A DNA stretch of 64,000 nt. It comes from Massospora cicadina. Lineage: Eukaryota; Entomophthoromycota; Entomophthoromycetes; Entomophthorales; Entomophthoraceae. Below, in pieces: positions 34,480 through 47,339 of the stretch (its first letter is position 1; every line of letters begins with the position of its first letter). Made by a program: the position numbers and the translations under genes. The notes below the pieces were generated by a model. It had not been told where the DNA came from. It saw only the letters and a program-made list of their open reading frames with translations, and ran no database searches. The DNA is taken from positions 18,820 to 82,819 of the forward strand of contig JAKSZP010014860.1 of assembly GCA_022478985.1 (NCBI GenBank), written 5' to 3'.

Positions 34480-37400
34480 AACCACAATTGAACACGTGTG
34501 GAGGAAGGGGTCCGAGTTGATGAACCAGACTGGGGAACCAGGAGGAGACCAACTGATGGTGATGTGGTGGGAGGTACCCAAACATCCACGCTTGAAAGTG
34601 GTCCATCAAATGGGACTAGAATCTGTGGACAGCTTCTGGGAGGGTGGGGGTGGAGCCTGCGATGGCATCCAAGACAATTGTGTGGATAGTCCACATGGCG
34701 ATTGCAACCACCAGAGCATGGAGGGAGGATGGAAGAGGGGATACCATGGATATAGCAAACATATCCCTTGACAGACTGAAGGGATGTGCCTGATCCTGGC
34801 CAAGTAGACGTTGAACTTCGCGCCATATCGCTTCAGAGGTAGGGCACTTCTCCAGGCGGTGGAATAACGTTCCATACTGGCCACACACGACACAGGATGA
34901 GCGTAAAGCGTTAAAGCGCTCAGCTGTATGGTACACCCGCCTCAGGCAGTGCCACACATGGGAATGGATATGAGGCAGCAACAGAGGGTGGTGTGCGTAT
35001 TTCCAAATAGTCTTCTGGGTCTCAAGGGAATAAGGGATGTCCATCTTGTTTAGGTAGTCCACCCTGGATAGGACATGGGGCCGTGTGGGGATCAAGCCAT
35101 TTTGAATGGGTAGCACCTGTACCTCCTGTGTGAACTGAGGAGAGGGGCGGCCTCTTCGGGTTGTATGTCCACTAATACGAATTCTCCACTCAGCACTCCG
35201 CATGGAGAGAAGGATTCGTTTGGAAGTGGGGCTTAGTACCATGAGGACCTGTGGCCAATGGGTGGGAAGCCAGATATTTCATCAAGGAGTAAGGATGTGA
35301 TGGATTAGTAAGGCCAAGGGCGTGAGAGAAGTTGGAGCAGGCCGCACGGGACCAGTGTTGGGAGGGGAGCGTAGGGGCGGTGATGGCTGCAATCCAGGTG
35401 CCCAGGATCTTGGCAGCATGGGCTTTAAAGTCGAGCAGGCCCATGCCGCCACGATGATGAGGGCCAAACATGACCTCAAGCTGCACTGGCGGTGGGCGGC
35501 CTGACTAAAGCCACCCTTGCAGAAGGGCATACATAGATTTGAAAAAACCTGGGGAGAAGGCGATGGCGTGGGCTTCAAACCAGACTTTGGAGAGGAGCAT
35601 AGAGTCGGCTAAAACAACCCTGCCTGTAAGGGAAGTAGGGTGGGATCTGAGGGAGGTGATGCACTTCGTCACGGTGTCTAGAATATGACTTTCCATTACT
35701 GCTGAGGCATACCCGCCTGCCTCCGCCCACACCCCCAGATGGCGGACAAGCCCAATGGTAGGGCGTGGCACAAAGGGGAGCACAAGTGGGGCGGTGTGGG
35801 ATGGGCAGGGAAGGCGAGCATGTGTGCGAGAAGATGGGTCAGGCTGGACACAGGTCACTGGGGCCCAGCAGGTTTGATACCGACCAAGGAGGATGATTTT
35901 GGTTTTGGAGGCGTTCAGTGAAGCATTACTTACCTGGGAATAAACCTGGATAAGAGCTTCAAGAACGCGTGCATCTTGACTATTAGACACCCCGACCACA
36001 CAATCATCAGCAAATGCCATCATCTTGACTGGGGCTTACCCTGGTACATAGACTCCAGTGAGGTGGGAATTTACATTTCGAAGTAGTGGGTCAAGGCTGA
36101 AGTTATATAAGAGTGGGCTAAGGGGGTCCCCTTGGCGTAGGCCCCTTTGATAGCGGACTACTTCCGTGAGGAAGCCAGGGCCACGCACTGCCATTGTTGC
36201 AAATTCTGTAAGCATCATCACCCAGCTTATGAAGCGAGGGGGTAAGCGGAATTGGTGGAGGCAGGCCCTGAGGTATTTCCAGTTTAATCTATCATAGGCC
36301 TTCTGTTGGTCCAAGAATACTAGCGCCCCAGAGGCTGTGGACTGGCATGCGTTAGCCACAGAGTGCACATTGTCCCAAATCGACCTTCTGGGTATGAAAC
36401 CGAGTTGTTCTGGGGAGATGGTGGCAGAGGCTACAATCCCTAGACGGTTAGCCATGATTTTAGTTAAAATTTTGGTGTTCGTGTTATTTAGAGAAATGGG
36501 GCGCCAGTTGGCTAGGTCTAGCTTATCCCCTTTCTTAAAGAGTGTAATGGTGAAGGCCTCTTGCCCTCCTGGTAGAAGGCGCGTATCCATAAGGCTCTGG
36601 TTAAGGGAGGCAAGCAGCAGTGGGAAAGATATTTGAAGTACTTCTTATAGAACTCATATGGAATGTCATCAGGGCCTGGGCATTTCTGATTTGGTGCACC
36701 ATGGATGACGGATCAGATTTTGTCTGGAGTAATCAAATTCATTAACTCCAGGTATCAGTAAATGGTGCGGATGTGAGTGCTATCAAGAAATTTCGCCATT
36801 TCAGCTGGCAGAATTGGATCAGATCGGTACAACTCATAGTAATACTTTTGTATTTTGATTGCCACTTTGGCCAGCATATCTGCGACGGAATCATCTGACC
36901 TCCACACCTGTGTGCAGGCTATGCTCTGGCGCAGTGCGAAGAATTTTTTAAAAAAATAAGCAGAGCACGTGCCACCCTCTGTAATGTGTTTAGCTCTGTA
37001 CTGAACACAAATCTGATGTTTGTGTTGCCTTTCAAGTGCGTTGAGGTGGGCAGCTGCTTCTGCCCACTTCTGGCCCCATGCAGGGCTGTAGCCTATGGCT
37101 GTGATGTTGGACTCCAAGTGTGCCAACTCTGCCAGAGCGCGTGAGATGATGGCCAAGGTAGCTCATGAGCATCGGGAGGAGAGGTGGCGAGCGTGGCAAA
37201 GGGTATCCACTTTGAAGGCTGAACATGTGGAATTTGGGTCCGCACAAAATGGTGTAATAAACTCTTTTGCCCAAGTCGCAGATTCCACCCATGTGGAAAA
37301 TCCTGGTGATGCAAGTTCAGGTGGGCGGAGATTGCGCTAATGTGGAGCCCTAGCCACTGTGATGAGTAGGTGGTAGGTTATTGAGACCAGCCAGTGTTTG

Positions 37401-38068
37401 GATATATTTATTTTTGAGTGTGGAAGTGGGAAATATGGGATCAAGATTGCACTGGCGCGAGGATAAGGTCGATGCAGGACATGGACCTTAACTGGCCGTT
37501 GTGGATGTGGGGACGCATCATGTTCTTGAGCAGCGTAGCTTGCATGGCAGTACATCAAACTTACTAAGGGTGGCCTTTAGAACGCGAAGTTCTATGTGAC
37601 CCTGGGGGGTGTGGGATGAGGAAGGCCAGCGGTCTGTGGATGTGTTTAACCAACAGTTCATGTCACCAACTATGAAAGGGTTAGGGGGTAACAAAGGGAT
37701 TTGACCAATGAAAAAAATCCCAACGCTTTTGTGCACTGGTCAGGGCATAAATGTTGACAATAGCGTGCACCACATTAGCCCACAAAAATTTGACAATGAG
37801 GACTTGGCCATCAAGGAAGGATTCAGATGATAAAAATTTAAAAATTGATTTTCTGAACAAGCAGCCCACAGTGCTCAGACCAGAAGGAAAGGGAAGGGAG
37901 GAGCATGGTTTTCCAAGCATCCTCAGAACCTCACGTACAGTGGGACTCCTGGATGGCCAGGATGTCCATGGGTAAATTTTTTTGTAAAGAACTTAGTTTC
38001 CTAGCCTGGGATGGTGAGGCCTTGAGTCCGGCAATGTTCAACGTCCCTAAAGTGAAGGCTCCCTCCAT
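34480..38068 (-). pseudogene. L2 ORF2 (endonuclease, RT, zf-RVT)
   Basis: The start ATG at 38068 follows the ORF1 stop by six bases. Endonuclease: TLNIAGLK, then AIQESH near 37980, VNIYALTSAQKRW (37681-37920), GDMNCWLN (37518-37736). RT: LANWRPISL, GFIPRRSIWDN, DQQKAYDRLNWKYL and RQGDPLSPLLYN in one long frame (36036-36590), then MMAFADDCVVGV (35505-36023) with the FADD catalytic block. Thumb and C-terminal domain at 34616-35486, including CVVCGQYGTLFHRLEKC (zf-RVT). Frame changes separate the endonuclease pieces and the two RT pieces. Encodes target-site cleavage and reverse transcription; inactive as read. No RNase H domain seen. Confidence 0.8.
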
Positions 38069-38074
38069 TGCACC

Positions 38075-39494
38075 TTAGGTGCGAGGGGGTGGGCACCTGG
38101 GCCCACCAGCCTCCTCTGGATCCCCACGGGCCTTCATGGCAGTGCAGGTGTTTGCAGCAACGCTACTGGAAGATTTGTTAATTTTAGAAGACAGGTTTGC
38201 GTTGGCTTTTGCCTTCACTTTTGGTTTCCCCACTGTTGAATGAATTTTTTGTGGTGCGGTCAAGTTTGGTGCACCAACGTTCAGGTAAAAAAATTTCAGG
38301 TAGGTTGGAGACTGAATCAGTTCCAGTCAGGGCTTGGGTTCAAAGGTCAGGTGAGATCAAGTTGCCCATCAGATCCTCAGATTGGGTGGCCCAATCGGCT
38401 TGGGAATCCTGATCTGATTGGTTGAGGGATTCCTGAGTTGCTTCCACTGCGAAGGTTTCAATGTCCTCCTGGCGTTGGGAGTGCGGGATAGTGGAGGCGA
38501 CCTTGGCTGCTTCCTAGGCTGCGGCCCTGCAGGCATGTTTGGCCTTCTTTTGCTCTTGAGGGGAGACAGGCTTTACTAGTAAGTAGCAGCCTTCTTCTCC
38601 CCATGGGAAGGCCTCTTTGGTACTGGTGGTTGGTTCATAGTGAGCCTCCCCATTGGTCATGGCCGCCGGGGGTGCTCTTGGAATGTGATGCCCTCCTTGG
38701 TGGGACATGCATGTGCCTTATGGCCAAATGTGTCACAGTGGGTGCAGATGGGGGGTGCGCTGTCCACAGTTACCCAGAAGGGGTGGGTGGTATGCCCCTC
38801 AATATTAATAAAAGTGGAGTGCAGGATCTGGGTTAGGTCATTCACAATCTCCTCAGTTGGGGTCAGAACTGCAATGGTTTTGCTGGTGCACAGGTGTGGC
38901 ATCAGCATAAAGCGTTGCATCTTGAAGGATTGTATCTCGCCATATATGGTGAGACCAGATTTCAGGTGCTGCTCCAGAACAACATGCTTGAACGTAGTGG
39001 GCAAAAAGTCAAATGTGAGGAAAATTTGGTTGGATTTTGTCCATCTGGTGCGCTTAGTTTTGATGACCCACTGCCCTTCAGGGAGGTCAATCACAACGCG
39101 TACCACAGCAGCTTTGTCTGCTGCCTCCTTGTTTTCAAAACTGAGATCCAGCCAACTGCATGACATAGAGTGAGGTGCGACATACACTGCAGTCAGGAAA
39201 TGAATGTGCACATCCCCACAAAAATTTTCCCACAACGCCATTTGCTGTATATCCAGAAACACCCAGACTCTGTATTCCACCAATGAGAGTGGTTGAGAGT
39301 GCGGCGTGTTGAAGTACTGGTTACATCACGCCTGCCAAGTGAGGATTTCTGGGGAAATAGTAACCACCAGTCTTTTATTTTTATCTAATCCACCAGTTTC
39401 TCCGGGGCGTTTGCAAACGTTGGAAGTCGCAGGCCTACCACCTGTGCCTTTTATATTACTTGCCCAACTGCTCCCTGAAATGGGCGCAAACTAA
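38075..39494 (-). pseudogene. L2 ORF1 (zinc-knuckle protein)
   Basis: The main open part at 38657-39283 encodes 208 residues: a VRVVIDLPEGQWVIKTKRTRW block, HVVLEQHLKSGLTIYGEIQ, then the knuckle CTHCDTFGHKAHACP near its C-terminus. The upstream part to about 39494 (SSWASNIKGTGGRPAT) is in frame apart from a TGA near 39329. Downstream, 38075-38263 is lysine-rich and ends PPPRT-stop at 38075-38077. Role: nucleic-acid binding in the LINE ribonucleoprotein. ORF2 follows in the same frame. Confidence 0.7.
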
Positions 39495-39596
39495 TCTCCT
39501 CTGTGAGATTATCAAACTAAAGTCAGACTTGAATCAAATAAGTTGCAAAAGTGATTGCAACGAGAGAGAAAAGTTTTTTTGGGTACAATGATAATT

Positions 39597-40983
39597 ATAT
39601 GAAAAGAATTATTTTATTAGGTTCTTCATGACCAATGGTATAAACTCATTTAAGTATTTCTACTTCATGAAGGTGTTGAATACCTTTTTTTCTGGTTTTT
39701 ATAAACAATCCATACAAGGAAAACTATCCCTACAACTCTTTAAACAGGTGTACTTGATATAAAAAATAGATAAAGAAAATATTCTTCCAACTCTCACATG
39801 AGCACATAAAGGTTCAATACTATTTTTTTCTAAAGTTTAGTTTTTTTAAAAAATAGATAGGGCTTATATGAGAATTTGGAGCACAATTCTTATATCAGGA
39901 CTCCAGTAATGGCATCAATTAACAATGAATTTAACCTAATGAGACATCTCAAATGATGTAAAGCTTCATCCACCAAGTTAGGATCCACACCTGACTAAAT
40001 CATGAACCTTCAAGAGTTGGATTCAAAAATTGTGCCCCAACGTGATTATCCAACCCCCAGAATATTAACCTTTATGATCTAGCAAATGCTTAATTAATGA
40101 GACCATTTACCTATTAATATAAGGTTGTATCACTCAGCCTTACATGAAAATTATTTCCAATAAAAGCGTTGACAAAGATTTAGTAACTATAAAATCAAAT
40201 TCATCATTTAGTGACAAACCCCAATTGATCCATATAAATAAGCCAATTTTTGATAATTACAAAATAATTAAATTCCCTACAAACATTGTTGGAGATCGTT
40301 TATGACAAAACCTTGAGTGTTAACACCCTTGATATAAGATCTCAAAATAAATTAAACTAATATTTTATAGGGAAATAAACCCAAATGATAGTCATTGAAC
40401 ATTGATAGTTCCAACATCCAATATGACTACTTATACTAAAGCGCACCAAAGTGAGACAAGATATATTAGTCTTATAATCTGACACAGCTAGATAAGTTTG
40501 GGCATTCCAAAAATCACAACAAAGTCCCAATATTTCAACATTGTTGAAGGGTTGGCAAAAAGGGAAGGGTAATGTTAGGATTTCCATATAGAGAAATACG
40601 CCGGGTGGTGCTGACTACCCCTTTTCAGATAGAAAAGGCCGTTTTTATTGTAAAAAACTCCTAGATTTGCGCCCACACCAATACCCACACTGCCTAGTAT
40701 CTTAATGCTGAAATAATTAAGCTCATTTGTAGAGAAATCCTTCAAATATACTTCCAGAATGGGCTCAAGTACTCCAGGTAAATCCCCCTTACTGCCACCC
40801 ATTTTCACATTTCCCCTTATTTTGTAAATACCTAAACTCATTTAGTTTTACTTTTTGTGGTACAATCTTCTTATTTTACTCTGAATTTTAATTTCCTGAC
40901 CCCGATTCTGACTCTTCCATTCATTATTTACTCAATATTCTTTTAAATTTACACTTCCTTTGCTGATTAAGACGTCATAACTC
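39597..40983. other. Unassigned AT-rich spacer between L2 and L1
   Basis: About 1.4 kb with no match elsewhere in the window. The only open stretch worth noting is 40575-40841 on the minus strand (88 codons, with KGDLPGVLEPILEVYLKDF and a glycine-rich GVGANLG part). I do not recognise it. It has no supporting neighbours, and I would not call it a gene on length alone. Confidence 0.4.
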
Positions 40984-41051
40984 TGAAGATGGAGCACTTT
41001 TTTTAGTACTGATGGTCCCAACCCAAGGGGGATTCATCGATGTTTATTGAA

Positions 41052-44000
41052 TTACGCCTGGGCTCCTAAGAGCCTGAGGCAAGGGAAGGGGAGAAAGGAG
41101 GCATCGAGAAAGGGAGGGGGGTTTGCGCACCAGAGCCTTGCTGCAGTGACAACTGAGCGGGGGAGGGTTGGCGACATAGTGCAGACCTTCAGGGCCATCT
41201 CAAAGTGTACCTGAAAGTGGGTGATCATGTGTGGAATGGTCCACACCTGCTGGTCAAAGGCAGCACGAAGGAAGGAGTTATGGATGGTCCAGATGGCTGT
41301 GGCATAGACGAGGACACAGAGGGGTCGGTGGCAACCAGGCAATGTCTGCTCAAACATGAGGTCTTGCACAGGGTGTCCAAACCAGGGCTGAGCATGGAGG
41401 AGCGCGCGGGCCTTTGGCCAAAATGCGGCGACACCTGGACAGGTGAAAAAACAATGGAGGTGGGAGTCAATAGGCTCCGCACAGCGGGGGCAGCTTTGGT
41501 GCTGGAAGGTAGGTCCAGTCTGGTCCCCTGTCCTGTATGAACAGTGGAGCACCCTCCATAAGGTGTTGGACACCTTTGCTGACAGGATGGGGTGATAGAC
41601 GTCCTTCCACAATTCCTTAAGGTCAAATCTCACGGAGGGAGTTAGGAGCTCAAGGAGTATTGGGCGGATGGGAGGACGATCTTGGGGGTTGAGGCGAGTT
41701 GTGACAACTTGTCCATTGTGCACAATTGCATGGCGACGGGGTCTGAGGCCAGGGCCTTCCCTTCTGTATGAGAAGGCATGGTGGATCCGCGCGCCTACTC
41801 GTTTCAGGGCAAGGAGAGCCTGGTTCCAGTAGGGGGATGAGGATGGTTTCAGGCGATGGCCTGGGTGGTTTATGAGCCACTCCCCTAATGAGGTCATAGA
41901 TGCTCTATGAAGACCCAGAGCTGCTGACACTGACTGGCGGAGGGCGGGCGCCCATTGGGGCATGGGGTCGCGTCCCAGCAGACAATCGGCCATAGGAACT
42001 TCAGGAAGATTGTGGTGGCGTGGGATCGCGTGTCCAGAAGCCCTAGGCCCCCTTCATTGCAGGGTCAGGCGATGGTTGAGAGGGCCATTGGTGGATGGTT
42101 TGAGCCCCAGATCCAACAGCGGAGGAGTAAATTGAGCCGCGTATAAAAGGCATCTGTGAATGGGCAGACGTGCGCTAGGAACCAGAATTTGGAGAGGAGG
42201 AACACATTGGCCATCAGAGCTCGACCCTGGGGGGTGATGTGCCGCCAGTTCCAACTGGCAATCCTGGAGTTAACTGCTGCGAGGAGCAAGTCCTCATTGT
42301 CTTTTAGCGCAACTCCTTGTTGTTTGGTGAGAACGCCCAGGTGACGGAAGGTACCGCGCACAGGTTCAATACCAAATGGTGGGGGGAAGGTGGGGGATCC
42401 AACCTGTACAACTGTTGTCTTGGAGGTGTTGACCATGGCGTTGGACGCCTTGGTGTACCTCTCAATGGTCACAGCAGCGAGGGCAACATCCCCAGGGCAG
42501 CCAAATGCAATGGCAGTGTCATCTGCAAATGCCATGGTGCGTGTGGGGGCTTTACCTGGGACCAGAATCCCTGTTAGCTTGTCCTGTAAGGAGGCCAAGA
42601 GGGGGTCAAGGGTTATGTTAAAAAGGATAGGGCTCAGGGGGTCCCCTTGCCGGAGACCTTGTCCAACTGGTACTGCCACTGTAAAACCCATTGGCGCCAG
42701 GACTCTGGTGTGGAGCTGGTCATAGAGCGCTGATATCCAGCGCCTAGCTGCGGGGGAGATGGAAGTGGGCCAGGGAAGCATCAATATACTTCCAGGCTAC
42801 CCGATCATATGCTTTCTCCATATCCAGGAGAGCCACAAAGCCATTCATCTTACGAGAGTTAAAAGTCAAAGTCACGTGAAAGTCATTATAGTTGTCTCAT
42901 AACGACCTCCCCGGAATAAAACCGTGCTGGGATGGGGAGAGGCGAGGTGACACGCATTTGGTGATGCGGTTGGCCAGAAGCTTCGTGAAGAGCTTGTGGT
43001 CTGTCTTGATCAACGCTATGGGGCGCCAGTTCTCCAGGTTCTCACGGTCTGACTTCTTGTGAATGAGGGTCGTGATTGAGCCTCTGGAGTCAGGGAGGAC
43101 CTCGCCATTCACCAAGAGTGCGGCGAAGAGGTCGCGGAGGGTTCTGGCTATCACTGCAGGTTCCAGAAGGTACACCTTGAAGGGTATTCCATCTGGGCCT
43201 GGGGCTTTAAGCCGTGGGGATTTCAGAAGGGTTTCCATCACCTCCTGGATGGAAATAGGCGCCAGTAGAGCCTCATCAGCCCGTGGGTCAATGGGCGGCT
43301 CTGGAGCCCGCCACAGGAAGTCTTGGATGTCCGATGGGTCCACCTGGGTGGCATGGAAGAGGCTGGAGTAAAAGCGGTGTAGTTCCTGCGTGATTTCCTC
43401 CTTATCCAAAGTGGTTGTAGTGCCAATCTTCAGTGCAGTAATATCCTGCGCTGTTGACTGGGCTTTCTGTTTCTGAAAGAAGAAGCGGGTGGGGCGTTCC
43501 CATTGAGCATAGTAACGAGATGTTGTAAAGTTTGCTGCCCGTTCTTCCTGCAGTGTGAGCTCCAAGCGGAGTGCTTCCTGCGCCGCTTCCCAGTCTTCCG
43601 ACCATTTGGGAGAGGGCGAAGGCTGGCAATTTTCGCTCTAGATGTCTGATTCTGGCTTCCGCCCTTTTGACTCTGGCGCGAGCTGCAGTCATCTGGGCTT
43701 TGGCACAGTTGTAAGCAACGCGGGTGATGCCCTCCTTGGTCACCGCCCATCTAGCCTTGTGGTCAAACAGGTGGGGTGGGGGAGGTGAGAGTCTCCCAGA
43801 TGGTCATAGACAGCTTCTCCTTAGTGAAGGGGTTGTTGAGAAGAGCTGGGGCAACCCTAGGCCAGAACCTACGCGACGGTCTAAGTGTGGTGGTGAGGAC
43901 AACGGTGAGTGACCTGTGATCACTCAGATGGTTGTCACGAGAGATGGGAGAGGAGATGCGGCCAATTAGCAGGGGGCCAATCAGTGCCATATCTATGCGT

Positions 44001-44594
44001 GACGCTGACTGGAAAGCTCCTCCATCATACTGGATCCTAGTCATGCAACCTAGGCCAGACGCGGAGGGTGGAAGCGCATCTATAAAGCCACTCAGGCGAA
44101 GGAAATCCTGGAGGCGACTTGATCCAGGGCGTTCCTTTGCTGCAGGGGGTAAGAGTCACGGACGCGACTTATGGTTGTGTTGAAATCTCCTAAGAGGACT
44201 GTATTCCGTGGGAGATTGAGTTGGACGAGCTCTTCCAAGAGCCGATTTTGCTCCTGACCTGCATTAGGCAGGTAGATGCTTTCAGCGAAGAAGGAGAAGT
44301 CAGTAGTGGTGAGTTTGGCCTGTATGAGGCGGCCACCTAGATATTGTGAAAAAGAATGGGTTTTACCCTGGGGATTCAAAACAATAAGGGCAGCATGGTT
44401 TGTCCAGAAGGAGTTGCCTCCAAACTGTTCATTCCATGCAGATTGTTCGTGGGGAGGATATGGGGCTCCTGGACAGCAGCGATGTCAATTTGTGATGACC
44501 TGAAGTTGCGGAGGAGGCGGGCTCTCCGCTTAAAATCCTGCAACCCATTTGCGTTGATGGATTGCAGGGCCAGGGTGCTGCCATGGGGACTCAT
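41052..44594 (-). pseudogene. L1 ORF2 (endonuclease, RT, zf-RVT)
   Basis: Endonuclease blocks: LALQSINANGLQDFKRRARL and AAVQEPHI (44376-44594), LLGDFNTTISRVRD (44092-44379), SRIDMALI and LSDHRSL (43763-44044). RT: APGPDGIPFKVY, LENWRPIAL, SQHGFIPGRSL (42897-43565), then DMEKAYDRVAWKY, RQGDPLSPILFN and MAFADDTAIAF (42065-42784). C-terminal part 41052-41993 with CPRCAEPIDSHLHCFFTCP (zf-RVT). The frame is broken about five times by shifts (near 44385, 44070, 43750, 42750, 42040), plus a TGA at about 42897. All catalytic blocks remain. It starts about 37 bases after the ORF1 stop, in another frame. Confidence 0.85.
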
Positions 44595-44631
44595 AGCTGT
44601 TCCCCTCCATGTCCTGGGGGGTTGCCAGCGC

Positions 44632-47339
44632 TTAAAACTGCTGCTGTGAGGCGGCTAGTTTTGAGTCCTTTAGCTTGACTATTATCTGCAATCCGTGAGG
44701 AGCGTCGAGGGTTCTGAGGAGAAGGAGAGGGTGGGGGGCGGAGGACCCAGTAAGCCAGCCTAGGATGCTGCCCCCGCTCCGTTGCAGGGGAAGGACCTGA
44801 GGGTGCTCAATGGTGACCTCCGCGGTGTCCCCATTTGATGAGTCTGAGTCCATATTCACTTCCTCCAACACTGCAAAGGATCCGCGCGAAATGGACTGTG
44901 GGGTTGGGGTAGGACTCTTTGAGGTGGCACTTCTACCGTAGGCCGCGGGTTGCCAGTCCATGCTGGTGGGCATAGCTCCATTGGGAGCTGAGGGTTGATG
45001 CGATAAATCGCTGGTGGAGGTTGGTGGGGGTGCCGCGGAGCCCTGAGTGGGGGTGGCTGACGAGGGGCACCCCGTGGGAGATGCCTTGCGCTTGGTGAGA
45101 GAGGGAGTTGACTCTGGGAGATTGGAGGGGGTGCCCACTGGAAGGGGGGCATGAGCGCGAAGGTATCCCATACCAATAGTGGGGTTAGCTGTTTCAACTG
45201 CTAGGCGTAAGGCCTCAGGGGACAGGTCTTGAACGGGAACCCATTGTGTGGGTTGTGGAATTGCTGCTGCGGCCACGTGAGATCGTTTTTGGCCTGGTTT
45301 AGGCCCCTGGGTGGTGGCAAAGAGGGCTTGTTTTCGAGCTGTGCAGCCACTATACAAGTGTCCAAGGGCGTTACACCATGAACACTGGGGGCACGCCTGA
45401 TCAGGGTCGACAAAAAAGATCTCAGAGCATGCCCCAACTACCGCCACATGAGGAATAACCTCAATGTTGTGGGATACAGTGGGGGAGGGGATGAACGACG
45501 CCCTAGCAGTATGAGCTCTTTATGTGGGAGCATAGTAAGAGGGGACGCTAAAGTCCACTGAAAGAACAGACCCAAACTCCATTAAACCACGATGGAGCGC
45601 CAGTTTAAGAGACTCAGGATCAACAGTCGTTGGTAGGTTGGAAAAAGTAACCCATGAAATTTTCTTCAGGTGAGAGCGTGTGCGGGAGATGCCAAGAGAT
45701 CCACATGAAATAATGACCTGGAGGGTGGCAGCATGGTCAGCAAGGGCAGCTTCAGTGAAGCCCACATCGATGTAGTGGCCCTCCACTGATTCATGGATGG
45801 TGGTGTTAATTGGGAATGTCTCCGCAATCGCTGCAAAGTATGTTAAGTAATCCTCCATATAGAATTCAACAGGGTTATGCCCATAATAAAGGCGAATTGC
45901 GTGGGAGAGGGTTGAGCGAAGTAGAGCTTTTTGCGCTCTAGTTTCAGCCCATTTCTTCTTATCATCACCAATAAACGCCACTTCACGGGGATCAGCTTTG
46001 GGTAGCGTTGGTGCCAGAGGTTTTTGCCACGCCCCAGTGGATCCTTTGGTACGTTTGTGTTTGCTTTGGGCTGCAATCGCAGGTTGAGTGTGAGCTGGTG
46101 GTTTAAACAAGTTTGTGGAGTTCCCTTGTTTCTGGAATGTTACAGCAGTTGCTGGCGTCATATTAAATTGAGGGGCGGATTGTTGGGTTTCGCTAAATTG
46201 GGGAGGCCCATCCATATTGGAATTAACTCCAGCCAATTGGGAGGAGGGCGATGTTTCATCACCATCCCAATCTATTTGGGTAAATTCAGCCCGAGTATTT
46301 GCTGTGATTTTGTGGGCAAAACTCACTTGCTGATTGGTGAATTGGTCGTTTTCAGCATATGGAGATAAAGTGCCGATTATGGGGTTTAAATGGGACGGGT
46401 GAGATTGGAACTGGTGTAAAGTTCCAAAATCCGAACCATTTGAATCCTCATTGGGAAGAGTAGATTGTCCCAATTTGGTGCTCAGTGAACCAGAATGTGC
46501 AGCTAATCCAACCTTACATCCGAGGGTTTGGGGGCCAGGTGATTGTTGGGCCTCACTAAATTGGGGAGGCCCATCCAGATTGGAATTAACTCCAGCCAAT
46601 TGGGAGGAGGGCGATGTTTCATCACCATCCCAATCTATTTGGGTAAATTCAGCCCGAGTATTTGCTGTGATTTCGTGGGCAAAACTCAATAGCTGATTGG
46701 TGAATTGGTCGTTTTCAGCATATGGAGATAAAGTGCCAACTTGAGAAGTGCCAATTAAGGGGTTTAAATAGGACGGGTGAGATTGGAACTGGTGTAAAGT
46801 TCCAAAATCTGAACCATTTGAATCCTCATTGGGAAGAGTAGATTGTTCCAATTTGGTGCTTAGTGAACCAGAATGTGCGGCTAATTCAACCTTACATCTG
46901 AGGGTTTGGGGGCCAGGTAGCTGGGTATCGCCCCTCATGGAGGGAGCCAGAAACACGGCGTTAGCAATAATAGATGGGGCTGAATTAGCTGACACAATGG
47001 GGGAGGTGAATGCCTGGATGGGCTGATTTGCATTCAACTGAGCAGACGCCATTAATACAGCGTGGGTGATGGCCTCCTTGGTTGGAGGGGGCCCAGCGGG
47101 TTGGTGGGAGGCAGCGCACACAGAGCTGTTAGGCGTGCAGGTTGCAGAAGTGCGATCAGGTGAACTGGCGCTAGTTGAAGTAGCTCCAGGTTGGGGGTGG
47201 TGCCTGCTTTCATGGCTGCTGCTTGAGAGCGGGTGATTCTGGTTGACCTTGAGGTGGGTAACTGAGGGTTGCTTTGTTTGGGGGTGGTGCTGTCTCGTTT
47301 GGCAGAGCCTGCGGGTTCTTTTGCGGGGTTTTCCGCCAT
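44632..47339 (-). pseudogene. L1 ORF1 (zinc-knuckle protein, nearly intact)
   Basis: About 900 codons. The N-terminal part (47339 to about 47150) is one frame away from the long part (47121-45520, 533 residues). A single TAA at 45520-45522 separates the latter from the C-terminal 270 residues (45447-44632). These carry the knuckle CSWCNALGHLYSGC, then TQWVPVQ, and a serine/proline-rich tail. Residues about 100-345 hold two near-identical tandem copies of a roughly 120-residue unit. Two lesions are visible (one frameshift, one stop). Role: nucleic-acid binding. Longer than the ORF1 of L2, partly because of the duplication. Confidence 0.75.
46181..46918 (-). repeat. Tandem duplication inside L1 ORF1
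   Basis: Unit 46181-46543 (363 bp) and unit 46544-46918 (375 bp) are nearly identical. The second has a 12-bp in-frame extra (residues SQVG). Both keep the reading frame. Shared protein landmarks: SLSTKL, LPNEDSNGSDFGTLHQF, FTQIDWDGDETSPSSQL, DGPPQFSE. Confidence 0.9.

Larger units (their letters stand above)
34314..39588 (-). mobile_element. L2 LINE, full-length
   Basis: Minus-strand LINE of about 5.3 kb, same family as L3. Its 3' end CCTTCCCCACAATAAAAA faces low coordinates. The conserved 5' start AAACTT is at 39576, followed outward by about 12 extra bases. TGATAATT at 34306-34313 and 39589-39596 is the candidate target duplication. GC content is visibly higher than the flanks. Both ORFs are present with stops and frameshifts. 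Confidence 0.8.

Noticed and set aside
34319..36636. Several long plus-strand frames across L2 (for example 34319-34771)
   Set aside because: They are antisense shadows of L2 ORF2 in GC-rich sequence; the RT, FADD and zf-RVT motifs are on the minus strand.
41205..44649. Plus-strand frames across L1
   Set aside because: Antisense shadows of L1 ORF2, for the same reason.
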